From NCBI GenBank assembly GCA_016946835.1, contig JACVTC010000025.1:852501-877500 (forward strand): DNA of 25,000 bases. The letters are read 5' to 3'. Below the pieces are notes generated by a model. The model was not told where the DNA came from, made no database searches, and worked only from the letters and a program-made list of their open reading frames with translations. Every line of letters starts with the position of its first letter. Position 1 is the stretch's first letter. Source of the DNA: Neocallimastix lanati (nom. inval.) (Eukaryota; Neocallimastigomycota; Neocallimastigomycetes; Neocallimastigales; Neocallimastigaceae). Positions 1-10,212 of this stretch are shown here, piece after piece. A program made the position numbers and the translations under genes.

Positions 1-374
1 ATATATTATACTAACTTCAACAGATTCAATTGGTTCGATGAAACCAGCTAATATAAATTATAAATATAATATATAATAATATATACATTAAAATATTATA
101 AATGATATATATTAATCATTTTATTTAAATTTTTAAATAGAAATAAATTTATTGAAATTATTATAAATAATACTTTATAATACAAATACAAAAAAAAAAA
201 AAAAAAAAAAAAAGTAATAATAGTGATAATTAGAATACTAATAAAAATATTGATTACTGTTAACTTACCAATACAGGAATACATATTCTTAGTCCAATTC
301 TTATGACGACCGAGTAAAACTTTCTTACCATCCTTGGAGATAATAAGAACAATAATAACTGGATCAGTTCTATT

Positions 375-407
<33 letters not shown>

Positions 408-834
408 CATATATATATAAGTAATAATAGAACGGAGATATAATTTTAATAAGTATTTTAATATTATTAATTTTATTTAAAAAATATCTATATATATTGC
501 ATCATTTATAACAAAATTATATATTAATATTATTATTATTATTATTATTATTAAATATAAACCTTGGGAAACAATAATTATTTAAGTGTTTATTAGAGTA
601 ACATTCTGGATCTGGGCATACATGTTTATGTCCGGATTGAATAATTTCTATATATTGAATAATTGTCAATTAATACATATATATATTAATATTTAAGTAT
701 AAGAAAAAAAAAAAAAATACAAACAATAGTGATATTTTTTTTTAATAAAAAATTAATAATTATTTTTTTTATAATTATAATAAAATAATTTGAAACCTTA
801 TATATTATTTTTTTTTTTAAAAATTATTATCTTT

Positions 835-865
<31 letters not shown>

Positions 866-1599
866 TAATTAAACTGGATTCTTACTAGTTTTCTTTCCAC
901 AAGCTGGACAATAAACATTACGGATGTTCCAATCGACCATAGCTCTACCTTGAGCAACAATAGCAGCATCGGTAGGTGGAAGTGAGAAAGTATGTGGACG
1001 CATTGGAAGGAATTCATATTTGTTTTCAGCAATAACTATTATATACACATATCAAATTAATTATTATTAATAGAATTATTATTATTATAAATACATTATT
1101 TAGCTAATAATTTATATATATATATGTATAAAGTTGAATTATAAAGATATTATATATATATATATATATAAAAACTTTATAATTCAACATTTATATTAAT
1201 TTATATTTAAAAAGAAGACTGTATTATTATTTTATTTTTATAAAATAATATATATTTTATTTTTTTACTTTTTTCAATTACTGGTTCATGGTCTGTAATG
1301 TATTGAGTGACGTTGATAGCAAAGTAAGCAATGCTTGTTTGTTCATCAATACCTAAGAAGATAGGAACATTATCTTCAGTGAAGCATTGGCTAATTTGAC
1401 TGTAATTGAAGTAAGCAACTTCATCAGATTTATCTAAAACTTTTAATAAAGGATTCAAATTATTATATAAAATATATTTTGAAGTAGGATTTTGCTTCAA
1501 ACCATTAATATATTCTTCATTTCCACGTTTAGCACTGTGACGATTTAAATAGTTTTCAGAAAAAAAGTTTGGTTTTGGTTTTGGGAATCTGAAGACCAT
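1..1599 (-). CDS. NPY1: NADH pyrophosphatase, NUDT12/Npy1-type Nudix hydrolase (5 exons, 3' end outside window)
   Basis: Predicted to hydrolyse NADH (and decap NAD-capped RNA in some homologues) to NMNH and AMP; fungal and animal members are usually peroxisomal. Exons by GT-AG and phase: 1599-1269, 1035-886, 647-563, 369-269 and 47-about 12 (donor GTATAA at 11 or read-through to the edge). The joined frame stays open through all four introns (193-238 nt). Residues about 10-110 resemble the NADH-pyrophosphatase N-terminal domain (NFFSENYLNRHSAKRG). Residues 152-176 form a four-Cys zinc ribbon (YCPACGKKT, CPDPEC), split by intron 2. Then comes FPRTDPVIIVLII, LLGRHKNW and MYSCIAGFIEPIESVEV, the start of the Nudix box; its REXXEE half and any C-terminal peroxisomal signal lie beyond position 1. 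Start chosen at 1599: ATG in AATCATGG context, just upstream of conserved sequence, with A/T-only DNA before it. Family assignment is firm; cellular location is inferred. Confidence 0.9.
1133..1188. repeat. Intronic perfect stem-loop in intron 1 of the Nudix gene
   Basis: Arms 1133-1146 (GTTGAATTATAAAG) and 1175-1188 are a perfect 14-bp inverted repeat. The 28-nt spacer is nearly pure TA dinucleotide and can itself pair. It sits near the middle of intron 1 (1036-1268). It could be a small palindromic insertion or a structure that shortens the intron in the transcript; no function is shown. Confidence 0.8.
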
Positions 1600-1884
1600 G
1601 ATTAATTTTATATTTAATTATTAAATAATAATAACTTTTTTTTTTTTTAATTATTATAATATATATAGGAAAATATATATAAAATAGTTCACTTTCAGTA
1701 ACTTTTTTTTTTTTATTTTAATGAAAAAATATTAAAATATAAAAAAAAAGATTTTATAATATATATACTTTAATATAATATAAAAAAAAAAAAAAGTTTT
1801 TTTTTTTTATTTTTCATTATACATTAATATACATGAATGTATTACACATTATATATTACTTTACAATGAATGAAATTTTAATCC

Positions 1885-1927
<43 letters not shown>

Positions 1928-1983
1928 TAATAATTAAAATTATTTAATTATATTAAATAATGTTAATATTTAAACTTATTTTA
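1600..1983. other. Upstream region of the Nudix gene, A/T only
   Basis: This is the presumed promoter and 5' leader of the Nudix gene. It holds only A/T-rich sequence with several poly(A)/poly(T) tracts, the longest a 34-nt A run at 1889-1922. Such tracts commonly exclude nucleosomes in fungal promoters, but no specific factor site can be named. No coding signal is seen on either strand. Confidence 0.5.
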
Positions 1984-2412
1984 AATCCGCACTCGGAATT
2001 AACATATAAGGTTTCTAGATCGTCCCCGCCAGACTACCTCTTGAATTGTTTTTTTTCTTTATAAATGAAGTTGGTGTTTGTTCACTATAATAAGTATTCC
2101 TATTGCTAGACTATATAATTGTTAAGGCAGAGATCACTTGATCTGTGAGAGGATTAGTGTAGTTGTTCCTTCCTCAATGATGATTCAAGAGATCACTGAA
2201 AAGAAGTCCATGTATAGGAAATGTCTTTTATATATAAGTCTTTGCTTAGAGATAGGTCCGTCGATGCCAAAAAGGTACGGTAAAGAATCCAATGATAATT
2301 TGATATATTTAAAAGGGAGACCGGAGGCCCTACTGTCCTCTCCTCTCTTTAATTCCAGGTCTAAAAAAAAAAAATTAATATCAGATATATATTCATTATG
2401 AGTATCAAGCAT
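1984..2412. other. GC-richer unidentified island (possible relic or non-coding RNA)
   Basis: This block stands out from its surroundings by its G and C content. Frames up to 87 codons are open on the plus strand (2138-2401) and 75 on the minus strand (2185-2412), but neither protein resembles a family I recognise, and the minus frame runs into stops at about 2184. On the minus strand the island starts with a 12-nt T run and AG at 2363-2375, like a splice acceptor. Short self-complementary pieces occur: AGATCA/TGATCT at 2131-2144, GAGGA/TCCTC near 2150-2175, and AGACC/GGTCT near 2320-2362. Candidates are a lost exon, a transposon fragment or a structured RNA. I cannot choose. Confidence 0.4.
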
Positions 2413-2454
2413 AAATAAATACTAAAGACATCAACAACAAAAATTTTTGATCAA

Positions 2455-2485
<31 letters not shown>

Positions 2486-3518
2486 TATTAAATAGATAAA
2501 TATAAATACAGTATATATATGAAAGTCTATTCCTTTTATTAATATTATTTTTTATATTCTCTATTTACTATTGTAATATTTCATCATCTTTTAATGAATT
2601 TTTTTCTCCTCTTAAAAATGTTTATATATAATTTAAAGATAAAAAAAAAAATAATAAAAAAAAGATAGCATTATCATTAATAATAAATTTAATTTAAATA
2701 TTTTATTTTGTATAGTAATTATTATTAATTATGATTATTAATTATTAATTATTGATATATAAATATATATTTTTTTAATATAATTTCTTTTTGTTAATTA
2801 TTAAAATGGCTTATTGTAAGTAATTAAAATTAAATATAAAAAAAAAAAATATAAAAAAAAAAATTACATAAAAACAATAAAAAATATTAAATAAAATCTT
2901 ATTATTAATTATTATTATTATTAAATAATGTTTAACATGCCCTTCTTCATATTATTATTTATTTAATATTTTAACAAAATATTAAATTTAACGATATACA
3001 ATTTAAAGATAGATATATATATATAGATGTATGAATGAATATATATACTATTTTATATATAATTTAAAAAGCAACAAAGTTTAATTAACTAATTACTTTC
3101 TTTTTTATTTTATATTAAAAATTCACTTCAAAATTAATATTTCATTAAATAATAAAAATAATAAATAATAAATAATAAATAATAAATAATAAATAATAAA
3201 TAATAAATAATAAATAATAAATAATAAATAATAAATAATAAATAAATAATAAAAAAAATTCTTAGTTTCACAAATTATTAATCATGAGTTAGATTATATA
3301 TATATATATATATAATTTCAAAAACTTATGATAATTATTATTATTATTTCATATATTTTATTATAATTTTTTAACTTATTTTATTTTTATTCTTCTATAA
3401 TTTATTTACTTATTTATTTTATTTTCTATCTTTTATTATTATTATTATTTTTATTTTTTTTTTTTTTTAGATTTAGAGTTTAGTGTTTAAATTCTATTAA
3501 AAAAAATCAATAAAAAAA

Positions 3519-3550
<32 letters not shown>

Positions 3551-3729
3551 AAAATAAAATAAAACAAAAATTAATAAAAAAAAATTTTTTTTTTATTATT
3601 ATATAACAAATTAAATGCTTATTTTATAATACAAATATTATAAATGTTAGGCATATTTTTATACATTGGTAATTATGATAATTATATCATATTATATTAA
3701 AACAATATTTATATATATATATATTTATA

Positions 3730-3768
<39 letters not shown>

Positions 3769-3889
3769 CATTATCTATTTTCTTTTTATACATATGTAAT
3801 TTGTATATATTTAAAAATATTTTCAATTTCTATTTTTTTTTTAATATATATATATTTTTTTTCATGTTTCTTTATTCATCTTTTTTTTT

Positions 3890-3920
<31 letters not shown>

Positions 3921-4057
3921 GAATAATTTTCTTTTCTTTTATCTTCATTTATCTCTTTGAAATTTTTTTTCTTGTAAAATTAAAAAAAAAAAAAAAAAAA
4001 TAAAAATAAAATAAAATTAAGAGTATATTATAAAGAAACAATTAAAAAATATTATTT
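2413..4057. other. Intergenic region between the Nudix and G3BP-like genes
   Basis: Nearly pure A/T with no supportable gene. It contains a TA dinucleotide run (about 2463-2488), the AATAAAT heptamer array listed separately, and long homopolymers (A run about 3520-3541, T run 3733-3766, T run about 3889-3920). The apparent frames here, rich in Phe, Ile and Tyr, are translations of those tracts. The stretch next to 4057 is the presumed 3' untranslated and polyadenylation region of the G3BP-like gene. Confidence 0.6.
3144..3252. repeat. Heptamer array (AATAAAT)n, A-rich strand on plus
   Basis: About 100 bp of near-perfect tandem 7-bp units AATAAAT (complement of TTTATTA). Occasional units are lengthened or shortened by a base at the ends. 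It belongs to the same repeat family as the arrays at about 8128, 15658, 17339, 18790 and 19533. Confidence 0.9.
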
Positions 4058-5754
4058 TTAATTCTTGTAGGGACGTTTTCCATTATTACTTCCACCTCTT
4101 CTATTACCCATATTATTTGAATCATTACTACCTCTACTACCACCAGAATAGTTTCTGTTATAGTCTGATCTACCACCACGGTTATTATATGATGAATTCA
4201 TTCTACCATTACCATGATTTTTATTATTTCTCTTTCTTTCTTCAATATTAATCTTAGTACCTTTAATGGTAAATTCACCTCCTTGAACTGCCTTACGAGC
4301 TTGTTCAACTGTAGCAAATTCGACAAAGGCATAATTCTATTAATTAATGAATAATTTTAAATATATAAATATATAAATATATAAATATAAATAAATAAGT
4401 TATTATATTAAATTATATATTAGAATAATTGTTAAGATTATCAAATATACTTTATAATTTATATATTATTTTTTTTTTTAATTAAATAATTTTTTTTAAA
4501 AAATTTATTCTTTTTTTTTTTAAATATTTATTTTTTTTTTTTTTTATTTTATTTTATTATTATTATTATTATTCTTTATTTATATTATACTATTTATATT
4601 TCTTTTATTCAATAATCTATATTACCTTTACTGTATTAATTTCAACATTCTTAATATCACCAAATTTAGTTAAAGCATTAGAAATTTCTTCCTTACTAAC
4701 AGTAAATGGTAATTTAATGAAAACAGTGTAAGAATCCTTATCTTGATTATTATTATTATTATTTCTATTATCTTGATGTTTTTGAGCAGGGACAGAAGCG
4801 GCTTGTTTTACAACAAAAGAACTTTTAGAACTATCGCCTTGAATAACCTTACTATATGATTTAGTAGCATTACTTGGAGTAGAAACAACTGAAGAATAGC
4901 TTATTGGACGATTTTGGGCTGGAGTAGTGTTTGTGGTTGTATTAGTAGCAGTGGAAGCTGCTGGTTTTTCAGCAGCAGCAGCTACTTTAGCAGCGGTTGG
5001 TTTTGGAGCTTCAGTAGTAGATTCTTTAGTAGCTGGAGCAGCTTCCTTCGTTTGGGCAGATTTTTGAGCTGGAGCAGCTTGAGCCTTAGCAGCTTGTGAT
5101 TTATTAGCACCTTCATTAAATTTCTTTTCTTTAGCTGGTTCTGGTTTAGTTTCCTCAACTTTTTCTGGCTTTGTTCCTTTGACTTCTGGTTTAGCTGGTT
5201 CTTCTACTTTTGTTTCTTCTTTAATTTCTTCTTCTTTTTCTTCTTCAGTTTGTTGTATTAATTCTTCACATTCTTCATTTACTTCATCTTTTAAATTTCT
5301 GAAAATATCATTTAATACGTAATAACCATTCTGTTGAACGGCAAGGAAAAAGGTTTGTGCAAATTTAATAGCTTGTTCGTCTCTATTTAACATTTCACCA
5401 AGAACTTGAACAATAATACCTCCATTATTGGATGGTTGACTATCAACATTTGAAACAACAACTCTACATTCTTTGTAATCAATATCTCCAATTCTCTTTC
5501 TTATTTCCTGTTTATTTACAATATTTTTATTTTATTTTATTTTTTTTAAGCAAATAAAAGTATTATTATTGTTGTTGTTTTTGTTATTATTATTTGTTGT
5601 AATTTGTTATTTTTAACGTAAATATTTCATTCATTTGCGAAATTATAAATATAATTTAAAGATATGATAATAAATTATCAATTATTACATTGAAATTATT
5701 AAATTAATAAATTATAATAAAAATAAATTTAATAATTAAATTGTAAAAAAAAGT

Positions 5755-5785
<31 letters not shown>

Positions 5786-6011
5786 TTTCTTATTTATCAA
5801 AACTATAAAACTTTCTTAATAATAAAATTACCTCTTTTCCATGACAATATTGTGTAGATTCACCTTCAAGACCATAACAGAAGTAGGAATTTGTACCATA
5901 AAATTTATATAATGATTCTGGTTCATGATGCATAATGGTATAATATTCTTGAACAAATTCCCAACCAATTTCAAAGGCTCTTTTTTCAACACTTTCTTCA
6001 GGTGCACTCAT
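4058..6011 (-). CDS. G3BP: G3BP-like stress-granule protein: NTF2-like + RRM + Arg/Gly-rich tail (3 exons)
   Basis: A predicted cytoplasmic RNA-binding scaffold. The family includes animal G3BP, S. pombe Nxt3 and S. cerevisiae Bre5, acting in stress granules and with a ubiquitin protease (Ubp3/USP10). Exons: 6011-5832, 5507-4626 and 4336-4058; both introns (324 and 289 nt) are phase 0 with GTAAT donors and CAG/TAG acceptors, giving 446 aa. Residues about 8-139 are an NTF2-like domain (EIGWEFVQEYYTIMHHEPES; GGIIVQVLGEM; FFLAVQQNGYYVLNDIFR). Residues 139-180 are Glu/Lys-rich; 180-315 are Ala/Pro/Thr/Ser low complexity. The RRM spans about 320-395, with RNP2 VFIKLPF (322-328) before intron 2 and RNP1 NYAFVEF (355-361) right after it. 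The tail from about 400 is Arg/Gly/Asn-rich. The start in GTCAACATGAG has A at -3. Domain order and length fit the family. Confidence 0.95.
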
Positions 6012-6975
6012 GTTGACTTTTTTTTAATAATATTAAACTTTTTGATATTTTAATAATAATAATTAAATTATAGAATTTAAAATATATTAAAGATAAAAAA
6101 AAAATAATAAATTAAAAATAAAAAGTATTAATATTTAAATTTATTTTAATTTAAAATTAACTTATTGTATTGTTTATATAAAAAATAAAATTAAATTTTA
6201 TATAATAAATCCATTAAATTAAATAAAATATTATTTATATTAAATAATTCCATTGTTTTTTCCTTTATATATATTGAAAGGTTTTTCATATTTTTTTTTT
6301 TTTTTGAAATAATATTGGATTAAATAAATGTACTATACATTTCCGCAAGATCTTCGAATCAATTTAATTCAATTAAAATTTCATATAATTTAAGAAATTG
6401 TTCTTAAATGAATAATAAGTTATTATTCCTTATATTTATTTAATAACTTTTAAATACAAAAAATGAAGATTATGTGTATTTATTATGATCAAATCATATA
6501 ATTTATACATAGGATTAGTTTATTTTTTTTAAAAAAATATTTGATTAATATTATGATTTAAATTTTATTATTTTGACTTATTTTATTTATAGAAATTAAA
6601 ACAGCCATTTATGATCGTTTAAATTCTTTGTTTTTATTATGTCAATATATCAATTATATCAATATTTCGGTTTACTTATTTCTTTTTATTAAAATAATTT
6701 ATAAATAAACAAAAAAAAAAACATTGATATTCAATGATTTATATTTACTGTATTAAAATATATTATTATTTTTCTGTATATAAATAAATTCAATTAGTTT
6801 GATATAATATTATTTATTTTTTTTTTTTTTTTGTAATATATTTTTTAATTCCATTGGTAATTATTTTGATTAAATTTTTGCCCTAATTTTCAGTACCACC
6901 CATTTAAAATATTCTAATTATTCAATGGAATATTATAGATTTATTTTATATTTATTTATTTATTTATTTATTTTA

Positions 6976-7006
<31 letters not shown>

Positions 7007-8127
7007 GTTTACCTTTTAAATTTAATTTATATAATCTTTTTAAAAATAAACAATAAAAAGAAGAATGGTATATATTAAAATTTATTTAAAAAAAAAAAAT
7101 AAAGTAAAAAATAATTTAAAATAATAAAAATATAATTTAAATTTCCTTTCAATTTTATTTATAATCTTTAAATTAATTTCTATTCTATCTTTAAATATTA
7201 TTTATTAAGAAAACAAGGAATAAAAAAATAAAAAAAATATATATATATAAAATAAATAAATAAAAAATTTTTTTTTATAATAATTTTATCTATCTCAAAA
7301 ATTTTATTTAATAATAATATTAATAATAATAATAATATTAAAAATTTAATTATTTAAATAATTTTAATATTGAAATTGAAACGGTCATTGATTTTATATT
7401 ATTGATTCAAATATAATATATTAATTATTGATGAATATTGAAATATTTATTTATTTATTAATATTATTTACTTATTTATTTTGATATTTATTTATTTATT
7501 TATCTATTATTATAATTGATACATTAGTAATATAAAATTTAGAAAAACATTAATAATTAATAATAATTGATATATTTCGTTTATTTATATAATAATACTT
7601 TAGTATTGTGGTTGGTTAACAAGGAGAAAAGCGGATAGTTCATGATATTATATTTTATATAGAACATATATCACGTGAATGCATTTATATATTATTTAAA
7701 AGTATTGTTAAAATAATTTTATAAACTAATTTACATAAAATAAAACATAAATATAAATAGATTTATATTTATTAAGTAATTATCAATAGTAAAAATAATT
7801 GATATATGTTGCTTATTTATCTAATATAATAATACTTAGGTATTATGGTTAACAAGGATAGATTCATTTCTTTTTCCTTCTGAAAAACAATCACAACATT
7901 TTAAACTATTTAAATTTATTATTTTTAATGTTATTTAATATAATTATTGAAAGTCCCTTTTTTTTTTTTTTTTTTTTATTCTCATTTCAATTTCTTTTAT
8001 TTTATTTTATCATTTTAATATATCCTTTTTTGTAATCTTTTTTTTTTATTTACTATTTTTATATATATTAAATTTAATTGATTTTTCTATTATTTTCTAT
8101 TTTTATATATATTAAATTTAATTGAAT
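6012..8127. other. Intergenic region upstream of the G3BP-like gene
   Basis: It holds the promoter side of the G3BP-like gene (an A8 tract lies just before the start codon) and then about 2 kb of A/T-rich DNA with no supportable gene. TTTA tetramer runs occur at about 6951-6972 and 7441-7505. Two diverged copies of a roughly 65-bp sequence lie at about 7561-7624 and 7793-7860 (see findings). Confidence 0.55.
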
Positions 8128-8485
8128 TTTATTTATTTATTTATTATTTATTTATTTGTTTATTATTTATTATTTATTCAATTATTTATTATTTATTATT
8201 TATTATTTATTATTTATTATTCAATTATTTATTATTTATTATTTATTCAATTATTTATTATTATTATTATTATTATTTATTATTTATTATTTATTATTTA
8301 TTATTTATTATTTATTATTTATTATTTATTATTTATTATTTATTATTTATTATTTATTATTTATTATTTATTATTTATTATTTATTATTTATTATTTATT
8401 ATTTATTATTTATTATTTAATTATTTATTATTTAATTATTTATTATTTATTATTTAATTATTTATTATTCCATTATTTATTATTA
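8128..8485. repeat. Heptamer array (TTTATTA)n, T-rich strand on plus
   Basis: About 350 bp of tandem TTTATTA. The core at about 8270-8420 is essentially uninterrupted. The flanks carry variant junctions (TTCAATTA, TTTAATTA) and an ATT trinucleotide run near 8258-8275. The open frames of 111 and 114 codons across it, rich in Ile, Leu, Phe and Tyr, exist only because the 7-mer lacks a stop in those frames. Confidence 0.95.
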
Positions 8486-9197
8486 CAAATAAAATGTTAA
8501 GATTAAAAAAAAATTGGACTTAATAAATTCTACATTATAATATTTTATTATATGTCTAAAAAATTAAATACAAATTATTAAAAAAAAAAAAAAAAAATGG
8601 AGATTTTGAAAATTGGACTTTTGAAATAAAAAAAAAATTATAATAAAAAAAAATTAGGAAGAAAAATTAATTATATCACTAATAATAATATTGATAATAA
8701 TAGTTTATCATAATAATTATAACACGTTATTTATATATATATATTTTTATTTATTATATATATATTTAGAAAAATGAAATGAAATGTAAAAAATATAAAA
8801 TTAATATTAAAAAAAATAAATAATAAAAATAAACTTTTTTTTGTTTGTTTGTTTGTTTGTTTTATTTTGTTTTATTTCTTTATTTTTTTTTTTATTATTT
8901 ATTTTAGATACATATATATTTTATTATATAGTTATTTATTATTAAAGATGATAATATTAACTTAAAATATATATATTATTATTATACATAAATTATATTA
9001 ATAATAATAATAATTATTCTTTCATAAAATTATATGATATATAAATTTATATCATAAATAAAGAGGTATAATAATAATAATTAATACAAAATTTTACAGT
9101 ATCTAAAATTAGTTTAGTATTAAGAATATATATATATAATCTAATATAAAAGTAAATAAGATGATAAAAAAGATAAATAAATAAATATATATATATC
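8486..9197. other. A/T-rich intergenic region
   Basis: No gene seen. The motif AAATTGGACTT occurs twice (near 8511 and 8612), an A run lies at about 8580-8597 and a TTTG tetramer run at about 8839-8859. Confidence 0.5.
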
Positions 9198-9332
9198 TCA
9201 ATACATTGTTAAAAACTTTGGAACTAACATTCTAAAATAATATCAATACATTGTTAAAAACTTTGGAACTAACATTCTAAAATAATATCAATACATTGTT
9301 AAAAACTTTGGAACTAACATTCTAAAATAATA
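9198..9332. repeat. Perfect 3 x 45 bp minisatellite
   Basis: Three identical 45-bp units begin at 9198, 9243 and 9288 (each starts TCAATACATTGTTAAAAACT). The units have higher GC than the flanks and no sequence drift, so the amplification is recent. The length is a multiple of three, but the minus-strand frame that reads MLVPKFLTMY stops within each unit. There is no spacer structure, so it is not CRISPR-like. Confidence 0.97.
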
Positions 9333-9419
9333 TTTTACTAATAATGAATATTTTCATTTTTTATAAAAACTTCTAAAAAATAAATAAATAAAAATAAAAC
9401 AAAAAATAAAACAAAAAAT

Positions 9420-9450
<31 letters not shown>

Positions 9451-9730
9451 TAATTTTTTTTTGTCGTAATAGAATTATTATCGTTATCATTATTATTATC
9501 ATTTTAAATAAAAATTTCTTTATATACATAATTAAATAAATTAATAAATAAATAAATGAAAAAAGTAAAAAGTAAAAAGTAAAAAAAAAAAAAAATAAAA
9601 TTTGTTTAATGAAAAAGTGTCGTTTGCAATAATAGAGTTGATTTTGATTGTTGTTTTTGTTTTTCATATATAAAACTGAATAATTGTTGAATAAATAAAA
9701 ATAATTTTTTTTTATGGGTAGTTGTTATTT

Positions 9731-9770
<40 letters not shown>

Positions 9771-10212
9771 ATAGTAAAAAAATTTTATACGTAGTGATTA
9801 TTTAATTTTTTTTTTTTTTTTTTTTTGATACTGCGTAAGCTTTATGCGATAGATTAAAAATAATTAAAGTTTAAAAGAGAGAGAGATTAAGAGAGAAAAA
9901 AAAATTAAAAATTAAAAATTATATTATTAATATAATATTTTTAATAAATAGTTTCCTCCCTCTCTTTTGTTGCTTGATATTGTTATTAATCTTTACGAAA
10001 AATATAAAAATGAAAAAAAAAAAAAAAAAAAAAAACAATAAAATTAATAATAATAATAATAATAGAATAATAATAATATCTTATACTAGTTTTATTCATT
10101 TATTTGTTCATTCACATATTTAAACTATTATTATTATTATTATTATTTTATTATTATTATTATTATTATTATTTTATTATTTCTTCCCTTTTTATAGTAG
10201 GACTTTTTTTTT
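9333..10212. other. Region downstream of the large ankyrin gene
   Basis: The part next to 10212 is presumably the 3' untranslated region and polyadenylation zone of the minus-strand ankyrin gene, with ATT trinucleotide runs at about 10122-10182. Further left are a 47-nt T run (9733-9779) and a duplicated segment TTATTTAA-poly(T)-GATA at about 9724-9785 and 9798-9830. A minus-strand frame at 9338-9667 is dominated by homopolymer Phe and Lys/Asn runs and is not supported as a gene. Confidence 0.5.

Noticed and set aside
2131-2150. U2 snRNA-like string AGATCAAGTG on the minus strand
   Set aside because: Only about ten bases match; the flanking branch-site recognition and Sm-site sequences are absent.
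2806-2820. Possible tiny first exon: ATGGCTTATT followed by a GTAAGT donor
   Set aside because: The donor is good and short first exons exist in fungi, but no downstream exon with coding character is found before 4058 on the plus strand.
3666-3926. 86-codon frame of Phe, Ile and Tyr
   Set aside because: It translates poly(T) and TA tracts; no family resemblance and length set by homopolymers.
9198-9332. CRISPR array
   Set aside because: The three units are directly contiguous with no variable spacers, and the genome is eukaryotic.
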